Part shown: positions 1 through 6,903 of the stretch, in pieces | How positions within the stretch are numbered: the first letter of the stretch is position 1 | How the letters are laid out: each line of letters opens with the position of its first letter | Source of the DNA: Bacteroidales bacterium | GTDB taxonomy: Bacteria > Bacteroidota > Bacteroidia > Bacteroidales > UBA932 | Assembly: GCA_017551405.1 (NCBI GenBank) | Contig: JAFZLP010000048.1 | Span: 1 to 7,150 of the forward strand | Direction: 5' to 3' | DNA length: 7,150 nt | The notes under the pieces: model-generated | The model's input: only the letters and a program-made list of their open reading frames with translations | What the model was told of the DNA's origin: nothing | Database searches by the model: none | Made by a program: the position numbers and the translations under genes

Positions 1-521
1 GAGTCGGATGCCACGAGGGTGGTGTTGTCCGGCGTCATGTCGAAGAATATACCGTTCATGGCGGGACGCATTTCATCGTCGGCCGTTGCGTATATGGTGC
101 TGGAGATGCCCTCGATGAGGGATTCAGCCGGGAAAACGATGCTCTGGGCCTCGTCGGTCACGCCCTTGATTTCGGGGAAGTCGGCGGCGGGGAAGAACGG
201 AAGCGAGGAGTTGCCGTTGCCCCAAACGCACTCGAAGGACGATTCACCGGTGGTGCGGATGGATACCGGCTGGTCGGGAAGCGCCTTGAAGAGGGCGATG
301 AGCTGGCTGGCGGGAGCGGCTATGCTGCCGTCTTCCTTGGCATCCACCTCCACCTCTGTGCGGAGGGTGAGCTCCTGGTCGGAGGCGGTGATGCGGAGGG
401 TGTTGCCCCTGAGCTCGAAGAGGAAGTATTCCAGTATGGGAAGGGCGGATTTGACGGGGACGGCCTTGGAGACGTCCATCATGCCTTTGAGCAGCTCTGC
501 GCTTGAAACGTTGAATTCCAT
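1..521 (-). CDS. dnaN: DNA polymerase III subunit beta (sliding clamp), N-terminal part
   Basis: The product is the ring-shaped processivity clamp that tethers DNA polymerase III to DNA and serves as a docking platform for repair and replication proteins. The frame starts at an ATG on the minus strand (complement of 519-521) and stays open for 173 codons plus two bases to the window edge, so the C-terminal half is missing. Recognisable features are the opening MEFNVSSAELL, then VKSALPILEYFLFEL near residues 23-37 and LRITASDQELTL near 42-53, the classic clamp domain I pattern. The stretch ESLIEGIS...MRPAMNGIFFD near 133-161 starts domain II, and the sequence is cut at ASDS, where the family usually continues into a conserved (A/T)(T/S)D(G/A/S)H segment. 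Full-length clamps are about 370 residues, so a little under half is present. It is divergent from htrA. No Shine-Dalgarno is seen upstream, only an A-rich leader, as is usual in Bacteroidota. Identification is confident from domain I and the start of domain II. Confidence 0.95.
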   Translation of the reverse strand, partial: MEFNVSSAELLKGMMDVSKAVPVKSALPILEYFLFELRGNTLRITASDQELTLRTEVEVDAKEDGSIAAPASQLIALFKALPDQPVSIRTTGESSFECVWGNGNSSLPFFPAADFPEIKGVTDEAQSIVFPAESLIEGISSTIYATADDEMRPAMNGIFFDMTPDNTTLVASD

Positions 522-548
522 ATAGCAAACTTTTATTTTAGCGTTAAG

Positions 549-563
549 GCCCTCATAGAGGGC
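549..563 (-). other. Perfect inverted repeat / short hairpin in the dnaN leader
   Basis: GCCCTC, a 3-base loop (ATA), then GAGGGC form a perfect 6-bp stem, five of whose six pairs are G-C. It stands out in an otherwise A+T-rich gap. It lies between the putative dnaN -7 element (570-577) and the dnaN start (521), so a dnaN transcript would begin close to or at the base of this stem. It could be a 5'-end stabilising hairpin or an operator dyad. No U-tract follows on the dnaN side (CTTAACG), so it is not a typical terminator. The structure is directly visible; the role is inferred. Confidence 0.5.
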
Positions 564-569
564 GGAATG

Positions 570-577
570 CAAATATA
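570..577 (-). promoter_or_regulatory. Putative dnaN promoter, Bacteroidota -7 element
   Basis: Read on the minus strand, this is TATATTTG, an exact match to the Bacteroidota -7 consensus TAnnTTTG. It sits 48 bases upstream of the dnaN ATG. I find no TTTG at the usual -33 position (17 to 21 bases further upstream), so the call rests on the -7 element alone. Transcription would be expected to start a few bases downstream, around 561-567, giving a leader of about 40 to 46 bases. Confidence 0.5.
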
Positions 578-602
578 AGAATTATATGGGAGATTTTTGG
601 CA

Positions 603-611
603 TATCTTTTG
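603..611 (+). promoter_or_regulatory. Weak candidate -7 element for htrA-rpoD-argS
   Basis: TATCTTTTG resembles TAnnTTTG with one extra T, or as an 8-mer TATCTTTT with the final G mismatched. It is the best plus-strand candidate in the divergent gap, about 45 bases before the htrA start. No TTTG is found 19 bases upstream (580-583 is AATT). The promoter for this operon is therefore only tentatively placed and could be of another class. Confidence 0.25.
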
Positions 612-630
612 ATTTTTTTACTGCGGAAAA

Positions 631-654
631 GACAATACGACAAATTGACAATAA
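631..654 (+). repeat. Three phased GACAA repeats before the htrA start
   Basis: Three consecutive octamers begin with GACAA: GACAATAC (631-638), GACAAATT (639-646) and GACAATAA (647-654). They end one base before the htrA ATG at 656. The 8-base period is exact for the first five bases of each unit. The repeats lie in the region the ribosome would contact and no Shine-Dalgarno is present there. They could be an A-rich translation-enhancing leader, a protein-binding site or chance. The pattern is seen directly; no function is established. Confidence 0.4.
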
Positions 655-655
655 A

Positions 656-2101
656 ATGAACAAAGAAACATTTACGACAATCGTCGCCGTGCTTGCCAGC
701 GCACTCGTAGCGTTCATCACGGCAAAGGCGGCAACCCCGCAGCAGAAAGCGCAGCAGCCTGTCACATCCTATTCAGTCGACGGCAATCCATACCGCACCG
801 TAAATCTTACCGAGACCGACTATCCCGACCTTACATATGCGGCGGAATCCTCGGCCGACGCCGTGGTCTATGTCAAAGTGACAGTCAAGACCACCCAGGA
901 ATACGACCTTCCTCCCATGTTCAGGTATTTCTTCGGCCTTCCCGAAAGCCAGGACTATGAGCAGCAGGGGAGCGGCTCCGGAGTCATAATCAGGCCCGAC
1001 GGTTACATAGTCACGAACAACCACGTGGTCCAGGGAGCCACCAAGATAGAGGTCACCCTGAACAACAACAAGTCCTACGAGGCCAGGGTGATCGGCACCG
1101 ACCCCGCCACTGACGTCGCCCTCATCAAGATAGAGGCCGAAGGCCTTCCCATCGTGCCCTTCGGAGACAGCGACCAGCTCCGCCTCGGCGAGTGGGTGCT
1201 CGCCATCGGCTCACCCCTCGGAGAGCAGCTCAAGGGCACCATCACCGCCGGCATCGTCTCGGCCAAGGGCCGCAGCCTTCCCAATTATTCCGGTGAATTC
1301 AAGATCGAGTCGTTCATCCAGACCGATGCGGCCGTAAATCCCGGCAACTCAGGCGGCGCGCTCGTGAACAAGAAGGGTGAACTGGTAGGCATCAACACCG
1401 CTATCGTGTCCCAGACGAGGGCCTACACGGGCTATTCCTTCGCCGTGCCTTCCAACATCGTCAAGAAGATAGTCGGCGACCTCATCGACTTCGGCAGCGT
1501 GAAGCGCGCAAAGCTCGGTGTCGCAATGAGTCCCGTGACCGAAAAAATAGCCGAGGAGATGAAACTTTCCAGCCTTGACGGCGTATATATTAACGAGGTT
1601 ACGAAGGGCGGGGCTGCCGACAAGGCCGGCATCAGGGAAGGTGACATCCTGGTAAATCTGGGCGGAACCCCCATCACGACTCCCAACAGCCTTCAGGCAA
1701 AGGTCAACAGCTATCATCCCGGAGACAAGGCGGGCGTTACCGTCGTCAGGAAGGGCAAGACCATTGACCTGCAGGTGGAGTTCCAGGGCACTGCCGATAA
1801 TACCGGCACGGTTGCCGACGACGGCTCGGTCGCCTTCTACGGCGGCAAGCTGGTCCAGGCTGGCAAGGAAGAACTCGCCAGGCTCGGGCTCCAGAAGGGT
1901 GTGAAGATCGCAAGTGCAGGCAGCGGCGCGCTCGCCGAAGCCGGTGCTTCCGACGGTTTCATCATCCTTTACGTGAACGACCAGCCCGTCAGTACGCCTC
2001 AGGAAGTTGTAGAAGCAGCGAAGAAGAGCAGACGTACTGTCTACATCGAGGGCGTGTCGCCCTCCGGCAAGACGGGCTACTTCGGATTCGCGAAGGAATA
2101 A
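656..2101 (+). CDS. htrA: HtrA/DegP-family periplasmic serine protease with two PDZ domains
   Basis: This is an envelope quality-control protease-chaperone that degrades or refolds misfolded periplasmic proteins. It has 481 residues, the usual length for DegP/DegQ. Residues about 7-22 are hydrophobic and are followed by AKA|AT near residue 25, a plausible signal peptidase I site, although an uncleaved anchor is possible. The trypsin-like domain spans about 55-270. Its catalytic triad is intact: His123 in TNNHVV, Asp153 in TDVALI and Ser232 in NPGNSGGAL. The segment [13 protein letters not shown] near 86-98 corresponds to the LA-loop region. PDZ1 lies at about 287-378 (KLGVAMSP..., [14 protein letters not shown]) and a more divergent PDZ2 at about 393-475 (FYGGKLV..., [12 protein letters not shown]). 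The start is the first ATG after an A+T-rich gap that contains in-frame stops. It is the first gene of a likely htrA-rpoD-argS operon, with only 7 bases before rpoD. The family is certain; DegP versus DegQ cannot be settled from sequence alone. Confidence 0.96.
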   Translation: MNKETFTTIVAVLASALVAFITAKAATPQQKAQQPVTSYSVDGNPYRTVNLTETDYPDLTYAAESSADAVVYVKVTVKTTQEYDLPPMFRYFFGLPESQDYEQQGSGSGVIIRPDGYIVTNNHVVQGATKIEVTLNNNKSYEARVIGTDPATDVALIKIEAEGLPIVPFGDSDQLRLGEWVLAIGSPLGEQLKGTITAGIVSAKGRSLPNYSGEFKIESFIQTDAAVNPGNSGGALVNKKGELVGINTAIVSQTRAYTGYSFAVPSNIVKKIVGDLIDFGSVKRAKLGVAMSPVTEKIAEEMKLSSLDGVYINEVTKGGAADKAGIREGDILVNLGGTPITTPNSLQAKVNSYHPGDKAGVTVVRKGKTIDLQVEFQGTADNTGTVADDGSVAFYGGKLVQAGKEELARLGLQKGVKIASAGSGALAEAGASDGFIILYVNDQPVSTPQEVVEAAKKSRRTVYIEGVSPSGKTGYFGFAKE

Positions 2102-2108
2102 AACATTT

Positions 2109-2969
2109 ATGCGTCAGTTAAAGATCACAAAAAGCATCACCAACCGTGAAAGCGCTTCATTGGACAAGTATCTCCAGGAGATCGGCCGCGAAGAGTTGGT
2201 GAGTCCCGAAGAAGAAGTAGAATTAGCACAACGCATCCGCAAAGGCGATCAGGCGGCCCTGGAGAAACTCACCAGGGCCAACCTGCGTTTTGTGGTGTCG
2301 GTCGCCAAACAATACCAGAACCAGGGCCTGAGCCTTCCCGACCTCATCAATGAGGGTAACCTCGGGCTCATCAAGGCCGCCGAGAAGTTCGATGAAACCC
2401 GCGGTTTCAAGTTCATCTCCTATGCCGTATGGTGGATACGCCAGAGCATTCTCCAGGCCCTCGCGGAGCAGAGCCGCATCGTGCGCTTGCCGCTCAACCA
2501 GGTGGGCTCCCTGAACAAGATCAACAAGGCCCTCGGCAAGTTCGAGCAGGAGCATGAGCGCCAGCCCTCGACGGAGGAACTGTCAGAAATGATAGACATC
2601 CCCGAAGACAAGATCGCCGACACCATGCGTGTGAGCGGACGCCACGTAAGCGTGGACGCCCCCTTCGTGGAGGGCGAGGACAATTCGCTTCTGGACGTCC
2701 TCCCCAACGAGGACAGCCCCATGGCGGACAAGGGCCTCACCAACGAGAGCCTCAGCATCGAGATAGAGCGCGCCCTGCAGATCCTCACACCCCGCGAGCG
2801 TGAGATAATCAAGAGCTTCTTCGGCATCGGCTGCCAGGAGATGACCCTTGAAGAAATAGGGGAGCGCCTCGATCTCACCCGTGAAAGGGTGCGCCAGATC
2901 AAGGAAAAGGCCATCCGCAAACTGAAGAAACCCTCCGCCAGCAAACTCCTCAAGAGCTATCTTGGATAA
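2109..2969 (+). CDS. rpoD: RNA polymerase primary sigma factor (short Bacteroidota RpoD)
   Basis: This is the housekeeping sigma-70-family factor that directs RNA polymerase to most promoters. It has 286 residues, much shorter than the 613 of E. coli RpoD, because region 1.1 and the non-conserved insert are absent. This matches the known Bacteroides primary sigma factor. Region 1.2 is near 16-45 ([10 protein letters not shown]). Region 2 is near 54-123, with [19 protein letters not shown] for core binding and [13 protein letters not shown] for -10/-7 recognition and melting. Region 3 is near 128-205. Region 4 is near 217-275, with the helix-turn-helix [21 protein letters not shown]. The ATG lies 7 bases after the htrA stop; a weak AAGGA in the end of htrA lies about 11 bases upstream. 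The TAA stop shares its last base with the argS start (TAATG), so argS translation is probably coupled. Bacteroidota also carry alternative sigmas of similar size, but regions 1.2 and 4.2 together favour the primary factor. Confidence 0.95.
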   Translation: MRQLKITKSITNRESASLDKYLQEIGREELVSPEEEVELAQRIRKGDQAALEKLTRANLRFVVSVAKQYQNQGLSLPDLINEGNLGLIKAAEKFDETRGFKFISYAVWWIRQSILQALAEQSRIVRLPLNQVGSLNKINKALGKFEQEHERQPSTEELSEMIDIPEDKIADTMRVSGRHVSVDAPFVEGEDNSLLDVLPNEDSPMADKGLTNESLSIEIERALQILTPREREIIKSFFGIGCQEMTLEEIGERLDLTRERVRQIKEKAIRKLKKPSASKLLKSYLG

Positions 2970-4744
2970 TGACCGCGGAGCAGTTCATAGCCTTGAAGGC
3001 CTCAGAGGCCGTTAAGGCGCTTTACGGCGCGGAAGCCAAGCCGGAAAGCCTGCAGGTGCAGGTCACCCGCAAAGAATTTGAGGGGGATTACACTCTGGTG
3101 GTCTTCCCCCTTCTGCGTATCAGCCATGCTTCCCCCGACGCTACCGGAACCGCACTGGGTGAATGGCTTACCGCCAACTGCCCCGAGATCGCCGCTTTCA
3201 ACAGCGTCAAGGGCTTCCTGAACCTCACTCTCAGCAATCTCTACTGGCAGGAGGTGTTCCGCGGAATCACGGCTGACCCGCAGTATGGCGCCCTTCCCTC
3301 CACCGGCAAGACCATAATGGTGGAGTTCTCGTCTCCCAACACCAACAAACCCCTGCATCTTGGGCATATCCGCAACAACCTCCTGGGTTCGTCGGTTTCC
3401 AGCCTGCTGGCCGCCGCCGGCAACAAGGTCATCAAGTGCACCCTGGTGAACGACCGCGGAGTGCACATCTGCAAGAGTATGTACGCCTGGCAGAAAAAGT
3501 TTGACGGGGCTACCCCCGAGAGCACCGGCATGAAGGGTGACCACCTGGTAGGCGACTGCTACGTGGCCTTCGACAAGATGTACAAGCAGGAAGTGGCGGA
3601 ACTGGTCGCCTCCGGCATGGCCGAAGACGAGGCGAAGAAGAAAGCCCCCTGCATGCAGGCAGTGCACGATATGCTCGTTAAATGGGAGCAGGGCGACGAA
3701 GAGGTTCGCGCACTCTGGAAAAAGATGAACGGCTGGGTGCTGTCGGGTTTCGACGAGACCTACCGCGAACTGGGCATCTCCTTCGACCAGGTGTACTATG
3801 AATCCCAGACCTACCTTCTGGGCAAGAGCCTGGTACAGAAGGGTTTGGATATGGGCGTGTTCGTGCAGGACCCGGACGGCAGCGTGTGGTGCGACCTCAC
3901 CGCCGACGGCCTCGACCGCAAGCTGCTGCTGCGCTCAGACGGCACTTCCGTATACATGACGCAGGACCTCGGCACCGCCGAGCGCCGCTTCGAAGAGAAC
4001 CGCCTCGATTCCCACATCTATGTGGTGGGCGACGAACAGAACTATCATTTCCAGGTGCTCAAGCTCGTGCTTGCAAAACTCGGATTCCCCTGGGCGGACC
4101 AGATTTACCATCTGTCATACGGCATGGTGGAGCTTCCTGAGGGCAAGATGAAGAGCCGCGAAGGCACCGTGGTGGATGCCGACGACCTCATCGCCAGCAT
4201 GAAGGAGGAAGCCCGTCTCGCTTCGGAAGAGAGCGGAAAGCTGGACGACGTCCCCGCCTCCGAGAGGGAAAAGCTTTACTCGGACATCGGACTCGGCGCG
4301 CTCAAGTATTTCATACTCAAGGTGGACCCCAAGAAAACCATGCTCTTCAACCCGCGCGAGAGCATCGACTTCAACGGCAATACCGGTCCTTTCATCCAGT
4401 ATACCCACGCCCGCATCAGGAGCATACTCCGCAAGGCCGGGGCGCATGGCGAGCCCGACTGGAACGCCTGCACCCTGTCTCCCAAGGAGATCAGGCTGGT
4501 GCAGCTGCTCTCAGCCTATCCGCAGAAGGTCGCAGAAGCGGCGGACGCCCTTTCCCCTGCGCTCGTCGCCAACTACTGTTACGACCTTTCGAAGGAGTTC
4601 AACCAGTACTACCACGAAACCCGCATCCTGCAGGAGCCGTCGGCCGCCGTACGCGACATGAGGCTCGACCTCATAGGCTGCATTGCAGACGTGCTGGGCC
4701 GCGGAATGGGCATTCTGGGCATCAATCTGCCGGAAAGGATGTAA
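2969..4744 (+). CDS. argS: Arginyl-tRNA synthetase
   Basis: This class I aminoacyl-tRNA synthetase charges tRNA-Arg with arginine in the cytoplasm, using ATP. It has 591 residues, within the normal bacterial range. The N-terminal ArgRS additional domain (Add1) covers about 1-90. The catalytic core holds FSSPNTNKPLHLGHIRNN near 120-137 with the HIGH-type signature HLGH at 130-133. The second signature is present as EGKMKSREGTVV near 391-402, with KMKSR replacing the more general KMSKS; this variant is consistent with Bacteroidota ArgRS as I recall it. The C-terminal DALR anticodon-binding domain starts near 470 (NTGPFIQYTHARIRSI) and runs to the end (GMGILGINLPERM). The start codon overlaps the rpoD stop by one base (TAATG) and has no clear Shine-Dalgarno, pointing to translational coupling. 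It is the last gene of the first cluster. No hairpin terminator follows it. The assignment is secure. Confidence 0.97.
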   Translation: MTAEQFIALKASEAVKALYGAEAKPESLQVQVTRKEFEGDYTLVVFPLLRISHASPDATGTALGEWLTANCPEIAAFNSVKGFLNLTLSNLYWQEVFRGITADPQYGALPSTGKTIMVEFSSPNTNKPLHLGHIRNNLLGSSVSSLLAAAGNKVIKCTLVNDRGVHICKSMYAWQKKFDGATPESTGMKGDHLVGDCYVAFDKMYKQEVAELVASGMAEDEAKKKAPCMQAVHDMLVKWEQGDEEVRALWKKMNGWVLSGFDETYRELGISFDQVYYESQTYLLGKSLVQKGLDMGVFVQDPDGSVWCDLTADGLDRKLLLRSDGTSVYMTQDLGTAERRFEENRLDSHIYVVGDEQNYHFQVLKLVLAKLGFPWADQIYHLSYGMVELPEGKMKSREGTVVDADDLIASMKEEARLASEESGKLDDVPASEREKLYSDIGLGALKYFILKVDPKKTMLFNPRESIDFNGNTGPFIQYTHARIRSILRKAGAHGEPDWNACTLSPKEIRLVQLLSAYPQKVAEAADALSPALVANYCYDLSKEFNQYYHETRILQEPSAAVRDMRLDLIGCIADVLGRGMGILGINLPERM

Positions 4745-4749
4745 TATTT

Positions 4750-4780
4750 TTTGCATTTCTGAGTTTTTGGGTTAATATTG
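4750..4780 (+). promoter_or_regulatory. Near-consensus Bacteroidota promoter for the small-protein/CLC/tex cluster
   Basis: TTTG at 4750-4753 is followed by exactly 19 bases and then TAATATTG at 4773-4780. The Bacteroidota consensus is TTTG-N19-TAnnTTTG, so only one defined position deviates (A for T in the -7 box). Transcription should start about 4783-4790, leaving a leader of roughly 10-16 bases before the ATG at 4799. The site also helps choose that start, because the alternative TTG codon at 4778 lies inside the -7 element and would probably not be transcribed. Confidence 0.6.
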
Positions 4781-4798
4781 CAGAAAAATAATCACATA

Positions 4799-5161
4799 AT
4801 GCCGCAGACCGAAATAAAGAGACACGTAGTCAGTTTCGAGAATATGTCACCCGAACTTCAGGCTGCGTTCAACGAGAAATATCCCAAGGGCTTTTCCGAC
4901 TATCTCGGAGACCTTGTAAAATACCCCAAGCCGGACGGCACTTCTTTCTATGCCGTCACGCTGGAGATTCCCGGCGCCGTATACCTTGTCAAAATCAAGG
5001 TCAAGACCGACGACATCGAAGACATCGAGCGCTGGCTTGAAGGCGAGGAAGAAGCCGAAAATCAGGAAGTTACCGGAGCCGGCAACGACACCGAACCCGA
5101 AGACAACACTCTCCCCGACGACAATATCGCCCAGTACGGCTCAGACGACGAGTCTGAATGA
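4799..5161 (+). CDS. Small acidic-tailed conserved-looking protein of unknown function
   Basis: I cannot assign a function. From the ATG at 4799 the product is 120 residues. The frame extends to a TTG at 4778, but that codon lies in the putative -7 box, so ATG is preferred. Residues 1-70 look like a compact folded domain. It opens with EIKRHVVSFENMSPEL, continues with a KYPKGFSDYLGDLVKYPKPDG segment, and has two likely beta strands (FYAVTLEI and VYLVKIKVKT). Residues 71-120 form a very acidic tail: 21 of the 50 residues are Asp or Glu. No signal peptide, membrane segment or cysteine is present, so it is probably cytoplasmic. I recall similar short proteins in Bacteroidales, but cannot verify this. 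Its TGA overlaps the CLC start by 4 bases (ATGA), implying coupled translation. The tail resembles intrinsically disordered acidic tails of nucleic-acid mimics or assembly factors, but that is speculation. Confidence 0.8.
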   Translation: MPQTEIKRHVVSFENMSPELQAAFNEKYPKGFSDYLGDLVKYPKPDGTSFYAVTLEIPGAVYLVKIKVKTDDIEDIERWLEGEEEAENQEVTGAGNDTEPEDNTLPDDNIAQYGSDDESE

Positions 5162-6903
5162 AACTTGTCGGCAAAAAGCTTCCGGAGAATGTCAAGCTTC
5201 TCCTGCTGAGTTTCCTCGTGGGGCTCGGCGCCGGCACGGCCGCGGTCCTGCTTCTCAAAGGCATCGATCTCATCCAGTCATTCGTGTTTCCCGTCATCAA
5301 CAAGGGCGGGTTCAGCTGGATGGCCCTTGCCTTCCCGGCACTGGGCATGCTGCTTTCGTTCCTGCTCATCCGTTTCGTCATCAAAGACAACATCGGCCAC
5401 GGGGTTACCAAGGTGCTTCTGGCGGTGTCCAGGAACGAGTCCAACATCAAGCCCCACAATATCTGGTCTTCGCTTGCGACCAGCATGCTCACCATAGGCC
5501 TGGGCGGCTCTGTGGGTGCCGAGGCGCCTATAGTCTACTCGGGCGCCGCGATAGGCAGCAATATCGGCAGGGCCTTCAAGCTGGGTTACAGGGAGATTAC
5601 GATCCTGGTCGGATGCGGCGCCGCCGGTGCCATCGCGGGCATCTTCAAGGCCCCGCTGGCCGGCATCCTGTTCACCCTTGAGATACTGCTGTTCAACATG
5701 AGTCTCGGCAGCATGATGCCGCTGCTCATCAGCACGCTCACTGCCACGGTAGTATCGTATCTGGCCACCGGCCCGGGCACCCCGTTCACCTGCGCCATCG
5801 CACCTTTCAATATCGCGAACATGCCCTTCTATCTGGTCCTGGGCGTGATCTGCGGGCTGATGTCGCTCTATTTCACACGTCTTACGCTCTGGATGGAAGA
5901 CCGCCTCTCCAGGTGGAACAACCCCTGGGTGAAATGGCTCGTCTGCTCTGCCGGCCTCGGAATATGCATCCTGCTGTTCCCGCCGCTGTTCGGCGAGGGC
6001 TACAACTTCCTCGGCTCGCTGCTGACTGGCGGGGAATGGAACTTCGACGGGGAATCCCCGCTTGCCTGGATGCTCCATTCGGGCTGGGGCATTCCGCTTT
6101 TCGTGCTGCTGGTGATGCTCTGCAAGGTAGTCAGCATGACTTTCACCAATGCCGGAGGGGGAGTGGGCGGTACTTTCGGCCCCACCCTGTTTGTGGGTGC
6201 GCTCGCCGGGTTCGTGGTGGTGCGTTCCCTCGGCCTCGCCGGGCTGGAACTTCCCGAGCAGAACTTCGTGCTTGTCGGCATGGCAGGGCTCATGGCGGGC
6301 GTCATGCAGGCGCCCATGACCGCCATCTTCCTGATAGCCGAGATCACCGGCGGATACGAACTGCTGCTGCCACTCATCCTGTGCGCTGCCACATCGTTCG
6401 GAGTCAACCGCATCTGGGAGAGGTATTCCATTTATACTAAGCGACTTGCGCAAAACGGAGAGCTCCTGACCCACTACAGTGACCAGGCCGTCCTCACCCT
6501 GCTGAAGCTGGGAGACATAGTCTCCGACAAATACCCACGCGTGTACATCGACCAGACCCTCGAAGACATACTTCCGATCGTGGTCAGCAGCACCGTGGCG
6601 GTTTTCCCGGTGCTTGAGCGGGACGGCTCGTTCGACGGCGTGCTTGAGATGGACGAAATCCGCAAGCATATCCTGGAGCCGCGCAAGGCTGCCAGCATCA
6701 CGGTCCGTGAGCTCATGCTTCCCGCTCCCTCCATCATCCGCAAGGATGAGAAGATGGAGAGCGTCATGAAAAAGTTCGACCGTACCGACGCATGGAGGCT
6801 TCCCGTCCTGGACGACGGTCGGAAATACCTCGGCTTCGTCTCCCGTTCGCGCATACTCACCGCATACAGGGAGCAGCTACGGCAGATTTCCATAGAAGAC
6901 TGA
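5158..6903 (+). CDS. CLC-family chloride/anion transporter with C-terminal CBS pair
   Basis: This is an inner-membrane anion channel or anion/proton antiporter of 581 residues. The CLC membrane domain covers about 10-435 and contains many hydrophobic helices. The selectivity segments are recognisable. GHGVT at 80-84 stands where CLC-ec1 has GSGIP. GSVGAEAP at 117-124 holds the gating glutamate Glu122 (equivalent to Glu148). GTFGP at 338-342 matches the GIFAP/GxFxP segment. Tyr426 in RYSIYTK probably matches Tyr445. At the intracellular proton-glutamate position (Glu203 in CLC-ec1) the aligned residue is Ile176, in ILFTLEILL. Two CBS domains follow at about 452-508 and 515-578, separated by a short linker; such pairs often bind adenine nucleotides and tune transport. 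The start overlaps the preceding gene by 4 bases (ATGA), and the TGA overlaps the tex start by one base. Whether it is a channel or an exchanger, and its anion preference, cannot be decided from sequence. Confidence 0.93.
   Translation: MKLVGKKLPENVKLLLLSFLVGLGAGTAAVLLLKGIDLIQSFVFPVINKGGFSWMALAFPALGMLLSFLLIRFVIKDNIGHGVTKVLLAVSRNESNIKPHNIWSSLATSMLTIGLGGSVGAEAPIVYSGAAIGSNIGRAFKLGYREITILVGCGAAGAIAGIFKAPLAGILFTLEILLFNMSLGSMMPLLISTLTATVVSYLATGPGTPFTCAIAPFNIANMPFYLVLGVICGLMSLYFTRLTLWMEDRLSRWNNPWVKWLVCSAGLGICILLFPPLFGEGYNFLGSLLTGGEWNFDGESPLAWMLHSGWGIPLFVLLVMLCKVVSMTFTNAGGGVGGTFGPTLFVGALAGFVVVRSLGLAGLELPEQNFVLVGMAGLMAGVMQAPMTAIFLIAEITGGYELLLPLILCAATSFGVNRIWERYSIYTKRLAQNGELLTHYSDQAVLTLLKLGDIVSDKYPRVYIDQTLEDILPIVVSSTVAVFPVLERDGSFDGVLEMDEIRKHILEPRKAASITVRELMLPAPSIIRKDEKMESVMKKFDRTDAWRLPVLDDGRKYLGFVSRSRILTAYREQLRQISIED

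Noticed and set aside
19..525. 168-codon plus-strand open frame opposite dnaN
   Set aside because: It is antisense to a clear sliding-clamp frame, its translation is serine-rich with no recognisable domain, and G+C-rich coding DNA commonly gives such open antisense frames.
244..528. 94-codon minus-strand frame starting seven bases upstream of the dnaN start
   Set aside because: It is the dnaN region read one frame off; the translation is Arg/His/Pro-rich low-complexity sequence, while the neighbouring frame encodes the clamp.
2961..2980. Possible separate argS promoter at the rpoD/argS junction
   Set aside because: The stop and start overlap by one base and no TTTG / TAnnTTTG pair is visible at the junction, so coupling to rpoD is the simpler reading.
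3002..3667. 221-codon minus-strand open frame inside argS
   Set aside because: It is antisense to the conserved ArgRS core, with no recognisable protein features.
4756..4786. TTTCTG ... CAGAAA inverted repeat (6-base arms, 19-base spacing) after argS, considered as a terminator or operator
   Set aside because: The arms are short and A+T-rich, the loop is long, there is no following T-tract, and the repeat overlaps the better-supported promoter. Chance is likely.
4950..5681. 243-codon plus-strand frame spanning the end of the small gene and the start of the CLC gene
   Set aside because: It overlaps two well-supported genes in another frame, is Pro/Arg/Ser/Gln-rich and shows no domain.
5278..6669. 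463-codon minus-strand open frame opposite the CLC gene
   Set aside because: Its length is striking, but the translation is rich in His, Gln, Glu and Arg with no domain pattern, and it mirrors strong codon bias in a well-conserved transporter gene. I regard it as an antisense shadow.
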